Source: a virus
Virus record (IMG/VR): IMGVR_UViG_3300049793_000366
Location: 186,865 to 250,864 of that record
Reading direction: 5' to 3' (one strand)
Length of the DNA stretch: 64,000 nucleotides
In this document: one piece after another, positions 15,484 to 24,003 of the stretch
Numbering within the stretch: position 1 is the stretch's first letter
Layout: the number at the start of each line of letters is the position of its first letter
Notes under the pieces: model-generated
What the model saw: only the letters and a program-made list of their open reading frames with translations
The model's database searches: none
Told to the model about the DNA's origin: nothing
Translations under genes and position numbers: made by a program

Positions 15484-17349
15484 TTACTTCACTTCTTCTG
15501 AATCTATATCAGTTACTTGCTGACCATCATCAGTTGGTGGTGTTTGTTCTTGATACATTCGTGTAGAAACATCATTCCAAACAGTGTTTAGACTTGCTAA
15601 ATGAATATCAATTGCATCGATGTCTTTATTAGAATGAGCAGTTTTCAATTCAGCTAACGCAGTTTCTAATTTACTCTTATCATCTGCTGATAGTTTTTCA
15701 CCAAATTCTTTAATTTGTTTTTCTGTTTGAAATATCATACCATCTGCTTGATTTACTTTATCAATCTTTTCTTTTTCTAAACGGTCTGATTCAGCATTCG
15801 CTTCTGCTTCTTGTTTCATTCTCTCAATCTCTTCTTTTGAGAGTTGTGAGTTTCCTTCAATTCTTATTTTGTTTTCTTTGTTTGTAGCTTTGTCTTTTGC
15901 TGATACAGCGATGATACCATTTGCATCAATGTCAAATGTAACTTCTACTTGTGGTACACCTCTTGGTGATGGTGGAATACCATCTAAGTGAAATCTACCA
16001 AGTGTTCTGTTATCTTTTGCTAACGGTCTCTCACCTTGTATAACATGAATCTCAACAGATGGTTGATTATCCGAAGCTGTTGAGAACGTTTCTGATTTCT
16101 TAGTTGGGATTGTTGTGTTAGCTTCAATTAATTTAGTCATAACACCACCCATTGTTTCAATGCCTAATGATAATGGTGTAACGTCTAATAGAAGAACGTC
16201 TGTAATGTCACCACTTAGTACTGAACCTTGAATAGCGGCACCAATGGCAACAACTTCATCTGGATTCACACCTTTGTTTGGTTTCTTGTTGAAGAATTTT
16301 TCAACAGCTTCTTGTATAGCAGGTATTCTTGTAGAACCACCTACTAATATAATTTCATCAATATCGGATGGTTTTAAACCAGCATTTTTAAGTGCAGATT
16401 TACATGGTTCGATTGTTCTCTTTATTAGAGAGTCGGATAGTTGTTCAAATTTAGAACGAGTTAATGATAGAACAAGATGTTTTGGTGTACCATCTACTGA
16501 TGTGATGTATGGTAAATTAATATCAGTTTGTGATGTTGATGATAATTCGACCTTTGCTTTTTCAGCCGCCTCTTTCAATCTTTGTAATGCCATTGAATCC
16601 TGTTTCAAGTCGAAACCATTTTCTTTTTTGAATTCATCTGCCATCCAATCAATGATAGCATTATCGAAATCGTCACCACCTAAGTGAGTATCACCATCGG
16701 TTGATTTTACTTCAAATACACCATCACCTAATTCTAAAACAGAAACGTCATGTGTACCACCACCGCAGTCGAACACAACTATTTTCATTTCCTTATCTGT
16801 CCTATTTAATCCGAATGCTAAAGCCGCGGCTGTTGGTTCGTTGATAATTCTTTCTACTTTTAATCCTGCAATTTCTCCGGCTTCGATTGTAGCTTTTCTT
16901 TCAGCATCACCGAAGTATGCTGGTACTGTTATAACAGCTCTTTTTATTTCTTGTCCTAAATAATCTTCTGCTGTCTTCTTCATTTTTTGAAGAATCATTG
17001 CTGATATTTCTTGTGATGTATAATTTCTATCACCTATTTTTACAACTGGTACTGTTCCTGTTTTTTCTACAACGTAAGGAACACGCTTTATTTCACTCTT
17101 AATAGAATCAAAACTTCTACCAATGAATCTTTTGATTGAGTATATTGTTTGTTCTGGATTAACAACTGCTTGACGTTTAGCTGTGTCGCCAATTTTTCTT
17201 TCGCCGTCTTTAGAGAATCCAACAATAGAAGGTGTTGTTCTTTTACCTTCTGAATTTGAGATAACAACTGGTTCACCGCCTTCAACAACGGCAACACATG
17301 AATTCGTTGTACCTAAGTCAATACCAATAATGTAGTCTTTTTTGCTCAT
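15484..17349 (-). CDS. dnaK: DnaK (Hsp70) chaperone
   Basis: A full-length 621-residue Hsp70: N-terminal [14 protein letters not shown] phosphate loop, [16 protein letters not shown], second phosphate loop [16 protein letters not shown], adenosine motif [14 protein letters not shown], linker [14 protein letters not shown], beta substrate domain and helical lid with a short Gln/Asp tail. It binds unfolded proteins in an ATP cycle with DnaJ and GrpE. The second loop differs from the usual DLGGGTFDVS by Leu to Cys and Phe to His, while the catalytic Thr and Asp remain. No dnaJ or grpE is seen nearby, so host partners are likely. Rare in phages. Confidence 0.97.
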   Translation of the reverse strand: MSKKDYIIGIDLGTTNSCVAVVEGGEPVVISNSEGKRTTPSIVGFSKDGERKIGDTAKRQAVVNPEQTIYSIKRFIGRSFDSIKSEIKRVPYVVEKTGTVPVVKIGDRNYTSQEISAMILQKMKKTAEDYLGQEIKRAVITVPAYFGDAERKATIEAGEIAGLKVERIINEPTAAALAFGLNRTDKEMKIVVFDCGGGTHDVSVLELGDGVFEVKSTDGDTHLGGDDFDNAIIDWMADEFKKENGFDLKQDSMALQRLKEAAEKAKVELSSTSQTDINLPYITSVDGTPKHLVLSLTRSKFEQLSDSLIKRTIEPCKSALKNAGLKPSDIDEIILVGGSTRIPAIQEAVEKFFNKKPNKGVNPDEVVAIGAAIQGSVLSGDITDVLLLDVTPLSLGIETMGGVMTKLIEANTTIPTKKSETFSTASDNQPSVEIHVIQGERPLAKDNRTLGRFHLDGIPPSPRGVPQVEVTFDIDANGIIAVSAKDKATNKENKIRIEGNSQLSKEEIERMKQEAEANAESDRLEKEKIDKVNQADGMIFQTEKQIKEFGEKLSADDKSKLETALAELKTAHSNKDIDAIDIHLASLNTVWNDVSTRMYQEQTPPTDDGQQVTDIDSEEVK

Positions 17350-17388
17350 AATGATTTATTTTATTTTTTGGTTTATTATATTTCAATT

Positions 17389-17433
17389 AGTATGCCAAAG
17401 CATATTTAAGGACATTTTACTGTCAGAATGACA
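17389..17433. repeat. Two inverted repeats upstream of dnaK
   Basis: TATGC-CAAA-GCATA near 17391-17404 and TGTCA-GAA-TGACA at 17421-17433. Both lie in the 192-base gap between dnaK and the divergent aminotransferase gene, together with two GGACA/TGTCC boxes (17410-17414 and 17450-17454). They may be operators; no exact promoter consensus is seen for dnaK. Confidence 0.4.
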
Positions 17434-17541
17434 TAAAGTTGGTAAAATTGTCCATAATATTTAATATCTTTTAGTTAAAAGGTTTAAAACTATTAAACTA
17501 ATTATTACTTTTACAGTAGAATTAAAAAATTATTTCTAAAT

Positions 17542-18645
17542 ATGGTTATTCATAAATCAGGTGCTAAGTTTTCTTCAATCGTCACAATAGGCGAAAAATT
17601 AAAAAAATTAAGCACTGAATCAGGGCTAGAATATCTCTACTTAAATAGAGGTGTCAATGCCGTTTGTAATATCAATCTGAAATCTATAATTTCTAAAATT
17701 GATTTTAATTCTGCAAGAATTCAAACTTATCCACCAAATGCTGGATTCCCAGAACTACGCGAAGCGATAAACAAAGATTATTTCAACGGTGAGAGTAAAG
17801 CAGAAAATATCTATGTTGCTCCAGGTGGTATGTCTTGTTTGGATCTTATTCTAAAGACGTTAGACTTAAATACTTTATTTATTTCTAATTACTATTGGGG
17901 TTCTTATAAAGAATTAGCAACCGCACATAAATTAAAAGTATTAACATACGAAGGATTAACGGAGTTAGCTCCTGACAAGACTGGTAAGTATGAGAAGACT
18001 GCAATTGTTATTTGTGAGCCTAATAACCCAACTGGTGATAAACACAACGATGATTACTTATTTCACAATGTAGAAGCATTGTCTGACATGGGTATGACTG
18101 TTATTATCGATTGTCCTTATAGAAAGTTATTCTTTAGTGATTCTGAGTTCTACACTAAATTAATGGCTAATAAAAATGTTATTATAACTGAGAGTTTCAG
18201 TAAGTGTATGGGTTTATCCGGCCAGAGAATTGGATTTGTTCATTCTACAAATGAAGAGTTCAATAACGAGTTGAATATAAACATATTATATTCTACAAAT
18301 GGTACGAATGCGTTTGCTCAAGAATTGGTATTAAATCTATTAACGACAGAAGAAGGAAAAGCAGAAGTAACTAAGTTCAGAGAAAAAACTGCTGGTGACA
18401 TTGCTAAGAATATTTCTTGGTTAAAAACTAATAACTTATTGTATGATAAGTTGTATGAGAATGATCCAATTGGTATCTTTGTCATAGTGAACAAGTCAAC
18501 AGAGGAATTATTGAAGTGTAGAATTGGTAGTGTACCATTAAGCGACTTCTGTAAAATGAGTGAGTGTCCGGATTATGCACGTATTTGTGTATCTGTACCA
18601 CACGAAAAATTTGTATCATTTTTTAAGAATGTTATTAATATATAA
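17542..18645 (+). CDS. PLP-dependent class I/II aminotransferase
   Basis: A 367-residue fold-type I enzyme: YPPNAGFPELREAI near the start, YVAPGGMSCLDLI, CEPNNPTGDKH (the N-P-T-G motif), VIIDCPYRKLFF (the Asp that binds the pyridine nitrogen and a Tyr), ESFSKCMGLSGQRIGF (Schiff-base Lys) and a C-terminal Arg in YARICVSVP. It should move an amino group between an amino acid and a keto acid; the substrate cannot be told. Unlike the DegT type common in sugar clusters, this is of the aspartate aminotransferase type, unusual for a phage. Confidence 0.88.
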   Translation: MVIHKSGAKFSSIVTIGEKLKKLSTESGLEYLYLNRGVNAVCNINLKSIISKIDFNSARIQTYPPNAGFPELREAINKDYFNGESKAENIYVAPGGMSCLDLILKTLDLNTLFISNYYWGSYKELATAHKLKVLTYEGLTELAPDKTGKYEKTAIVICEPNNPTGDKHNDDYLFHNVEALSDMGMTVIIDCPYRKLFFSDSEFYTKLMANKNVIITESFSKCMGLSGQRIGFVHSTNEEFNNELNINILYSTNGTNAFAQELVLNLLTTEEGKAEVTKFREKTAGDIAKNISWLKTNNLLYDKLYENDPIGIFVIVNKSTEELLKCRIGSVPLSDFCKMSECPDYARICVSVPHEKFVSFFKNVINI

Positions 18646-18648
18646 CAC

Positions 18649-18846
18649 ATGATAATAATTAAAATTGAAGAAAGTGGTTCTCTTGAGAAAGCTTTAAAGA
18701 AGTATAAAAGAAAAGTTGATAAAGTCAAACAAGTAAGAGAATTACGCGATAGACAAACTTTTGAAAAACCTTCTGTTAAGAAAAGAGAGAAGAAGAAAAA
18801 AGCGATTTACATCACTGAAAAGGAAAGACAGGAAAATTTAGATTAA
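18649..18846 (+). CDS. Small basic protein (65 aa)
   Basis: A Lys/Arg-rich, helical protein (SLEKALKKYKRKVDKVKQVR) starting 3 bases after the aminotransferase stop. The length, charge and end (KKRE-KKKK) resemble the bS21 ribosomal protein family, whose small basic members are known in large phages; this is a suggestion only. Its last codons form half of a 13-bp hairpin. Confidence 0.55.
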   Translation: MIIIKIEESGSLEKALKKYKRKVDKVKQVRELRDRQTFEKPSVKKREKKKKAIYITEKERQENLD

Positions 18847-18856
18847 ATTTTCCTGT
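18828..18856. repeat. Perfect 13-bp inverted repeat over a stop codon
   Basis: ACAGGAAAATTTA, loop GAT, TAAATTTTCCTGT. The stop TAA of the 18649 gene opens the right arm. No T run follows, so it is not a standard terminator; it may stabilise or process the message end. Confidence 0.6.
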
Positions 18857-18911
18857 TAAACCTGTTTTAGAATGTTTTTTCACGATCCGATTTTCCATCG
18901 GGTATTTTATA

Positions 18912-18921
18912 TTTATATATA
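18912..18921 (+). promoter_or_regulatory. Late-type promoter motif TTTATATATA
   Basis: A nine-of-ten match, 6 bases before the ATG at 18928. Confidence 0.45.
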
Positions 18922-18927
18922 AATTAT

Positions 18928-19182
18928 ATGAAAAAACAGGTCGCAGCATTGATTAAACTATTAGGCATTACCGTCAATGAACTTGTGATGGATGTTGATT
19001 TAGAAGCATTTACATTCAATTCAATTGAATGGGTGCCGGAAGATAATAAAATCATATTACATATATGGTTTGATGTAGAAGATAACGATGGTGAGTTTGA
19101 ATTAGATGTTGACTTTGATACTCTTTCAAATGAAGACCAGAAACTAATATACAATACACTTGCAAAACTTTGTTTAAATTAA
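18928..19182 (+). CDS. Small acidic protein (84 aa)
   Basis: An acidic alpha/beta protein (MKKQVAALIKLLGITVNELV start; ILHIWFDVEDNDGEFELDVD centre). The antisense frame here is a shadow. It precedes the HAD-like gene by 6 bases. Not recognised. Confidence 0.6.
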   Translation: MKKQVAALIKLLGITVNELVMDVDLEAFTFNSIEWVPEDNKIILHIWFDVEDNDGEFELDVDFDTLSNEDQKLIYNTLAKLCLN

Positions 19183-19188
19183 AAATAT

Positions 19189-19695
19189 ATGAAAAGGTTT
19201 ACAGATAAATTAAATGAAAATACTAATGGCATGGGTGCTATTAGTTCTGCTAAATTCAAATTAGGATTAGACTTACACGGTGTAATCGATTCTATCCCTG
19301 AAACGTTCTCATTCTTAACCAATGCTATTGTAAACAATGGTGGTGAAGTTCACATCATTACTGGTGGTTCTCTAACAGATAGTACTTATAATGAGAATAT
19401 AACTGAGCAGTTAAAGAAATTAAACATTGCTTACACTCACGTTTTCTCAATAAGAGATTATCACGATGAAGTTGGTACTGCTAAATTGGGTACTCACCCT
19501 AAGTATGGTTTTCCAACAATTGATGATGATACGTGGGATAGAACAAAAGGTTTGTATTGTAAGCATCACAAGATAAATTTACACATTGATGATACGTTGA
19601 TGTATAATGAATTTTTCAATACACCATTTGCGAGACTTTGGACGCATTCTAATACACCAAAGCCCGCACATAAGGATGTAAGACATCTTAACTAA
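19189..19695 (+). CDS. HAD-like phosphatase with packaging-type N-terminus
   Basis: A 168-residue protein. The N-terminus MKRFTDKLNENTNG fits the recurrent peptide with L-x-E. HAD motifs: FKLGLDLHGVIDSIP (motif I, D-x-H-G-x), VHIITGGS (motif II) and INLHIDDTLMYNEFF (motif IV). The pattern resembles small HAD nucleotidases or polynucleotide phosphatases; the substrate is unknown. The end overlaps a convergent gene by 8 bases. Confidence 0.65.
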   Translation: MKRFTDKLNENTNGMGAISSAKFKLGLDLHGVIDSIPETFSFLTNAIVNNGGEVHIITGGSLTDSTYNENITEQLKKLNIAYTHVFSIRDYHDEVGTAKLGTHPKYGFPTIDDDTWDRTKGLYCKHHKINLHIDDTLMYNEFFNTPFARLWTHSNTPKPAHKDVRHLN

Positions 19696-20026
19696 AAGAG
19701 TTACCTCTACCTGATACCTTATCAGTATTCTTAGACATTATCCATCTATTTACTAATGTATATACTATAATCAATATTGATATAGTTAAAAGTAAGTTGA
19801 ATGATGATACTCCTTCGACTCTGATTGTTTCACATAGCGTTCCTAAGAAACTTGTTACCCAGTTACCAATAACTGTTGCTATTATATGTGGCTTAACAAT
19901 GATAGCCAACGCTACCACTGATGCTATAATTACTTTGCCCCATTTTGAGATAAATCTTCTGAATGAGAAGTCGCCACTTGCTGCATTTGCTATTAATGTT
20001 TCTTGATTCTTTCTTAAGTCTTTCAT
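19688..20026 (-). CDS. Two-span membrane protein (112 aa)
   Basis: A hydrophilic N-terminus (MKDLRKNQETLIANAASGDF), then two hydrophobic segments (about residues 33-60 and 75-98) and a short charged tail. The start overlaps the stop of the coiled-coil gene as ATGA, so the pair likely acts together. Function unknown. Confidence 0.6.
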   Translation of the reverse strand: MKDLRKNQETLIANAASGDFSFRRFISKWGKVIIASVVALAIIVKPHIIATVIGNWVTSFLGTLCETIRVEGVSSFNLLLTISILIIVYTLVNRWIMSKNTDKVSGRGNSFS

Positions 20027-20838
20027 TGTTTATATAATCCATTTTGATTGAAGTACCAACCAGTTTTTTCAACTAGTTGTCTCCAATGTTCATCTTTCGT
20101 TACCATGTAACGTTCACCAGCTAACATCAATAGTGATTTAAATTCATCTACTGATAATGACTTGTCTATTCTGTACTTTTCAAGTTGTTCATCTACTTGT
20201 GATAACTTATCTTCGTACTCTTGTATTTTAGATTCTAACTCAGTTTGGTATGCTTGTTCTGATTTACTTCTTGAACCTAATAGTGATTCTCTTTCAGTGA
20301 TAATCTTTTCCAGCTTTTGTATTTCTAATTTCTTAGCATTTAACTCTTTCTCTTTAGTGTCGAGTTGTCTATCACGTTCATCGTTTTGTTGTCTCGCTTG
20401 TGTGTAGTATTTTTCCTTCTGTGAAAGTTCTGTCTCTCTTTGTTCTAATCTGGTAGACATATCATCCAGTAGTTGCTGTCTTTTATTTAACTCTGCTTCT
20501 AATGCAGTGTTGTTTGTCACCTTTTCGATAACCTTTTCAACTACTTTAGTTTCCACTTTAGCTTTTGATAGATAATTCTCTTCGATGTATGGAACTAACT
20601 TTCTACTTAAGATAGCTGGTGATGGTAGTTTACTCGCCTTCATATAGTCAAGTAAATCTTGCTTCCAGTCGATTGGTTGGAAGAACTCAGGATTATTATC
20701 AACTACATCAATATCTAACTTGTAGATGTCTCCCTTGATGTTTACCTTATAATCCTCTATAAGCAACTTTGCTTTTATTTGAACAACTCGCTTATCAGCG
20801 GTGATGTGTTGATAATCTTTTAATACTCTATGTTTCAT
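20023..20838 (-). CDS. Coiled-coil protein (271 aa)
   Basis: The N-terminal about 95 residues form a small mixed domain (LKDYQHITADKRVVQIKAKL). Residues 100-225 are a long Glu/Gln/Lys coiled coil (RQQLLDDMSTRLEQRETELS), and the last 40 residues resemble a small DNA-binding-like helix bundle but show no diagnostic motif. A divergent pair of AT-rich promoter motifs separates it from the 20892 gene. Possibly a membrane-complex partner of the overlapping two-span protein. Confidence 0.6.
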   Translation of the reverse strand: MKHRVLKDYQHITADKRVVQIKAKLLIEDYKVNIKGDIYKLDIDVVDNNPEFFQPIDWKQDLLDYMKASKLPSPAILSRKLVPYIEENYLSKAKVETKVVEKVIEKVTNNTALEAELNKRQQLLDDMSTRLEQRETELSQKEKYYTQARQQNDERDRQLDTKEKELNAKKLEIQKLEKIITERESLLGSRSKSEQAYQTELESKIQEYEDKLSQVDEQLEKYRIDKSLSVDEFKSLLMLAGERYMVTKDEHWRQLVEKTGWYFNQNGLYKQ

Positions 20839-20860
20839 TATTTAAACTTTTAAGTTTGTT

Positions 20861-20876
20861 TTTATATATTATATAG
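20861..20876. promoter_or_regulatory. Divergent late-type promoter region
   Basis: Sequence TTTATATATTATATAG. On the plus strand it lies 15 bases before the ATG at 20892. On the minus strand a TATAATATATAA reading (20862-20873) lies 23 bases before the ATG at 20838. Confidence 0.45.
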
Positions 20877-20891
20877 TTATTTTCCCTCAAA

Positions 20892-21134
20892 ATGTTTAAT
20901 TGGTTTTGGTCAATATTTAAGAAAAGAGAAACTCCGGTTGAACAAGCAAGGAGATTGGGGAAGAAATACATCAAATTAACAAGAGCCACAACTGGTGAGC
21001 CTGTTATAAAAAACGGGCTAATGTTCGTTATTGACGTAGCCTCAGATACAATGGTGTATATCCCAGTTGAAGAGTACGAGCGTTATAATAAGACATTCTC
21101 AAGAGACCAGAAACTTAACTCTATTTTAGACTAA
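20892..21134 (+). CDS. Small unknown protein (80 aa)
   Basis: Begins MFNWFWSIFKKRETPVEQAR, an amphipathic aromatic start that may touch the membrane, then a small charged domain with IPVEEYERYNKTFS. Not recognised. It stands alone before the glycosyltransferase gene. Confidence 0.55.
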   Translation: MFNWFWSIFKKRETPVEQARRLGKKYIKLTRATTGEPVIKNGLMFVIDVASDTMVYIPVEEYERYNKTFSRDQKLNSILD

Positions 21135-21206
21135 TCATAATTTATTGTTCGGATTTTGAAAACTAATTATAAAATTTCTTTATAATTTAAAAAATAATTT
21201 TATATT

Positions 21207-22352
21207 ATGCCGACATTAGGATTAAGTCAAATTGTGAAGAATGAGGCTCACGTTATAGAAAGGATGTTGAAAACATTAGCTCCAATCTTGGATTATGTAG
21301 CTATCGTTGACACAGGTTCGACTGACGGGACACAAGATATCATACGTAACTTTTGCAAAGAGAATAAAATAGAGTGTGAAGTTATCGATAGACCATTTGA
21401 TAATTTTGAAAATTCAAGAAACGCTGCTATGCAACTTCTTGGACAAAAAACGGATTATGGTATCTGGCTTGATGCTGATGAGCAAATTGTTATAGATCCT
21501 AAATTCAATAAAAAATCTTTAGACAAGGATTTGTATATGATTACAACATATATTGGTCCTATGAAATATACTCGTAATGAGTTATGGAGTACTAAGAAGC
21601 CATTTCGTTGGTATGGTCCATGTCACGAATTTATCGTGTGTGACGACCAAAACATTACCTCTGGTATCATTGACGGTCTTACTGTACAAGTTCAGATGGA
21701 TGGTGGTTCTTGGAAAGGTGATGTATCAGAAAAGTATCGTAAACATTCTCAGTTATTTGAAGACTTTATTCAGACTGATAAGAACAGCCGTTGGTTATTC
21801 TATACAGCTCAATCTTTTCATGATTCTGCTTGTGTACCAAATAACAAAACTGAAAACGATGAGAGATTAAGAAGGTCTATGTATTACTATAAAGAACGAG
21901 TTAATCGTGCTGATGGTTATGAAGAAGAAAGATACTACTCACAATTTCGAGTTGGTACAATTATGATGACTCTTGAAGAGCCTTGGGCTAAGACACAACA
22001 GGAATTGTTGAAAGCTTATACAATGGATCCATTGAGAGCAGAAGCTATTAAAGTAATCATCGATTACTATCACCGCGTTGGTGAATGGCACATGGCTTAT
22101 ATGTATTCTAAATTTGCAAGAACTACATTTCACGGAAACAATCCTTATCCAAAAAAGATTTTATTCGTTGATGAACAGTTATACAACTGGAAGTTTTTAG
22201 AATCTCATGCCGCATCTTGTTTCTACACTGGTAGAAAAGAAGAAGCTAAATTAACATACCAAGAATTGGTAAAAGTTATGAGTCATAATCCTGGTTTCTT
22301 CGGAGAAGGGGATAAACAAAAGATTACAGCTAACGCTCAGTTTTTCATGTAA
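21207..22352 (+). CDS. GT2 glycosyltransferase with TPR-like C-terminus
   Basis: A 381-residue protein. The N-terminal GT-A domain has GLSQIVKNEAHVIERML, AIVDTGSTDGTQDII, FENSRNAAMQL and the metal motif GIWLDADEQIVID. The middle has a WYGPCHEFI acceptor segment. The C-terminal half (about residues 230-370) is made of helix pairs like TPR repeats. This layout is common in family-2 transferases that add sugars to proteins or surface glycans. It overlaps the next gene by one base (TAATG). Confidence 0.85.
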   Translation: MPTLGLSQIVKNEAHVIERMLKTLAPILDYVAIVDTGSTDGTQDIIRNFCKENKIECEVIDRPFDNFENSRNAAMQLLGQKTDYGIWLDADEQIVIDPKFNKKSLDKDLYMITTYIGPMKYTRNELWSTKKPFRWYGPCHEFIVCDDQNITSGIIDGLTVQVQMDGGSWKGDVSEKYRKHSQLFEDFIQTDKNSRWLFYTAQSFHDSACVPNNKTENDERLRRSMYYYKERVNRADGYEEERYYSQFRVGTIMMTLEEPWAKTQQELLKAYTMDPLRAEAIKVIIDYYHRVGEWHMAYMYSKFARTTFHGNNPYPKKILFVDEQLYNWKFLESHAASCFYTGRKEEAKLTYQELVKVMSHNPGFFGEGDKQKITANAQFFM

Positions 22353-22714
22353 TGATTTATAAATGTGGAGTAATTAAATCACCGACAAGTGGAATATATT
22401 TATTTGTTCAGCAAGAAGGAGGGATATCTGATGGATATCCCCTTTCTGATGCTGAAGACATTTATATAACTTTAACGAATAGTCAAATAAGTGTTGGTGT
22501 GGTTGAGTTTCTTGATGGCACTGAGAATGTAGCATTTGAGGATGCTGTTGAAAATGACTTCAATAATATTTTTGTAAAAATAAATGACTATAAATTCGTT
22601 ACCATTCAAAATGAGTTCGGTGAAGACGCAAACATAGTTCAAGTTATCGAAAACGGTGAATTTGAAAGTATGTTACAAGAACTATTTAATGATAATGAAA
22701 TCTACGAAGGGTAA
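22352..22714 (+). CDS. Unknown acidic protein (120 aa)
   Basis: A beta-rich acidic protein (IKSPTSGIYLFVQQEGGISD; ISVGVVEFLDGTENVAFEDA) coupled to the glycosyltransferase by TAATG and overlapping the kinase gene by 20 bases. A perfect 8-bp hairpin (22421-22441) lies inside the coding part. Not recognised. Confidence 0.55.
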   Translation: MIYKCGVIKSPTSGIYLFVQQEGGISDGYPLSDAEDIYITLTNSQISVGVVEFLDGTENVAFEDAVENDFNNIFVKINDYKFVTIQNEFGEDANIVQVIENGEFESMLQELFNDNEIYEG

Positions 22715-23267
22715 ATTAATCACCTTTATGGGCGCACCAGCTAGTGGTAAATCAACACTAGCATCTGCTGTTCATACTGAGTTGAAGAGAAGAGGATTGA
22801 ATTCTATTTTTGTGGGAGAAGCGGCTACTGATTATATAGCTGAATATGGAATCCCTACAACACCAAGTGACCAAATGGTCATATTTTACAAGCAATTAAA
22901 CAGAGAGCGTATGTATCTCGATTCTAAAGAGTATGTAGTATGTGATTCGAGTTCACTATTAAACTATTTTTATTTTAGAACATTGTATAATACGAAGTTA
23001 TCCAATAAAGATATAGCTACTATAAATCATATACAAAAAGAAATATTAAAATCGACTAATAGTTGGGATAATATTTACTATGTACCACCTATTTCAACCA
23101 ATACAGTAGATGGGATTAGATTTCACGATACCGAGCAGATATCCAAAATAGACAGATGGATTAAATCATATCTTGAATTGGAGCAAATACCACACATAGA
23201 TATATCAAGCGTTAAGCTTAATGATAGAATCGAATGGGTAGTGGATGATATACTTAAGAAAGCCTAA
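22695..23267 (+). CDS. P-loop nucleoside/NadR-like kinase
   Basis: A 190-residue protein with Walker A TFMGAPASGKSTLA, a lid/base region (EYVVCDSSSLLNYFYF) and a helical end. This is the layout of small P-loop kinases of the NadR/AAA_28 type. The open frame extends to 22656, but the ATG at 22695 (or 22689) puts the P-loop near residue 12 as usual and reduces the overlap. The substrate is unknown; NAD precursors or nucleosides are possible. Its stop codon lies in the terminator stem. Confidence 0.75.
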   Translation: MKSTKGKLITFMGAPASGKSTLASAVHTELKRRGLNSIFVGEAATDYIAEYGIPTTPSDQMVIFYKQLNRERMYLDSKEYVVCDSSSLLNYFYFRTLYNTKLSNKDIATINHIQKEILKSTNSWDNIYYVPPISTNTVDGIRFHDTEQISKIDRWIKSYLELEQIPHIDISSVKLNDRIEWVVDDILKKA

Positions 23268-23286
23268 TTAATATTAGGCTTTTTTG
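23261..23286 (+). terminator. Intrinsic terminator
   Basis: Stem AGCCTAAT / ATTAGGCT with loop TAAT, then T6. It overlaps the stop codon of the kinase gene and is followed 4 bases later by a late-type promoter. Confidence 0.85.
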
Positions 23287-23289
23287 CTT

Positions 23290-23299
23290 TTAATATATA
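23290..23299 (+). promoter_or_regulatory. Late-type promoter motif TTAATATATA
   Basis: An exact motif 19 bases before the ATG at 23319. Confidence 0.6.
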
Positions 23300-23318
23300 C
23301 TAAAACAATAAATTAATT

Positions 23319-23546
23319 ATGAAGAAATTTACACAAGTTCGCGAAGAAGTAGAAAGTAAGAAATTCTACCAAGCTAAAGCTGAAATAACATTACAAGTAA
23401 CTGCTGAAAACGAAGGTGAGGCTGGATATTTGTTCGATAGAGCATTGGGTTCTATTCAGGAGCAAGTTAATTTCACTCTTCAAAATATCGAAGAGATTCC
23501 TGCTTTAACTGAGAAGAAGACTGAAGAAGAAGGTTCAGCAGAGTAA
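23319..23546 (+). CDS. Small protein with packaging-type N-terminus (75 aa)
   Basis: Starts MKKFTQVREEVESKKF, a looser example of the recurrent peptide, followed by a small alpha/beta part (AEITLQVTAENEGEAGYLFD) and a Glu-rich end. It has its own terminator-promoter module upstream. Its stop abuts rnhA in TAATTA. Confidence 0.6.
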   Translation: MKKFTQVREEVESKKFYQAKAEITLQVTAENEGEAGYLFDRALGSIQEQVNFTLQNIEEIPALTEKKTEEEGSAE

Positions 23547-24002
23547 TTATGATTTAACATACCCAGTATCGGGTATGAGATGTTTTGATTTAGCGGCAGT
23601 TGTCGCTAATACATCACACCTATTATTCTCTACATTACTTGCGTGTCCTTTAACCCAAACAAACTTAACATTATGTTGTTTGTATATGACTAAGAAGCGT
23701 TTCCAAAGGTCTGGATTTTTTACACCAGTGAAGTTCTTTTTTATCCATCCACCAATCCAGTTCTTCTCAACAGAATCAACTACATATTTAGAGTCGGAAT
23801 AAACTGTTACGTTGTGACCACCTGGCTTTAAACATTCCAGTGCCGCTATCACTGATAGCAACTCCATTCTATTATTTGTTGTATATGTGAATCCCTGTGA
23901 TAATTCTTTACGCTTATCACCTGAGATAAGAACTGCACCATAGCCGCCTGGACCCGGATTTCCGCGTGATGAACCATCTGTATAAATTGTAACTTCTGCC
24001 AT
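23547..24002 (-). CDS. rnhA: Ribonuclease HI
   Basis: A 151-residue enzyme that cuts RNA in RNA-DNA hybrids. All four catalytic acids are visible: YTDGSSRGNPGPGG (Asp), NNRMELLSVIAALE (Glu), VYSDSKYVVD (Asp) and ENNRCDVLATTAA (Asp), plus the KGHAS segment. Normal family length. In phage replication it can remove primers or R-loops, the role T4 gives to a different nuclease. It lies one base after folD in the same minus-strand operon. Confidence 0.95.
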   Translation of the reverse strand: MAEVTIYTDGSSRGNPGPGGYGAVLISGDKRKELSQGFTYTTNNRMELLSVIAALECLKPGGHNVTVYSDSKYVVDSVEKNWIGGWIKKNFTGVKNPDLWKRFLVIYKQHNVKFVWVKGHASNVENNRCDVLATTAAKSKHLIPDTGYVKS

Positions 24003-24003
24003 T

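Noticed and set aside
16244-16687. Plus-strand frame inside dnaK
   Set aside because: It is antisense to strongly conserved DnaK coding sequence.
18887-18901. Small hairpin CCGAT / ATCGG as terminator
   Set aside because: The stem is only five base pairs and the following T run is weak and interrupted.
22421-22441. Perfect 8-bp hairpin GGGATATC / GATATCCC
   Set aside because: It lies inside a coding frame with no T run; it may be chance and has no clear role.
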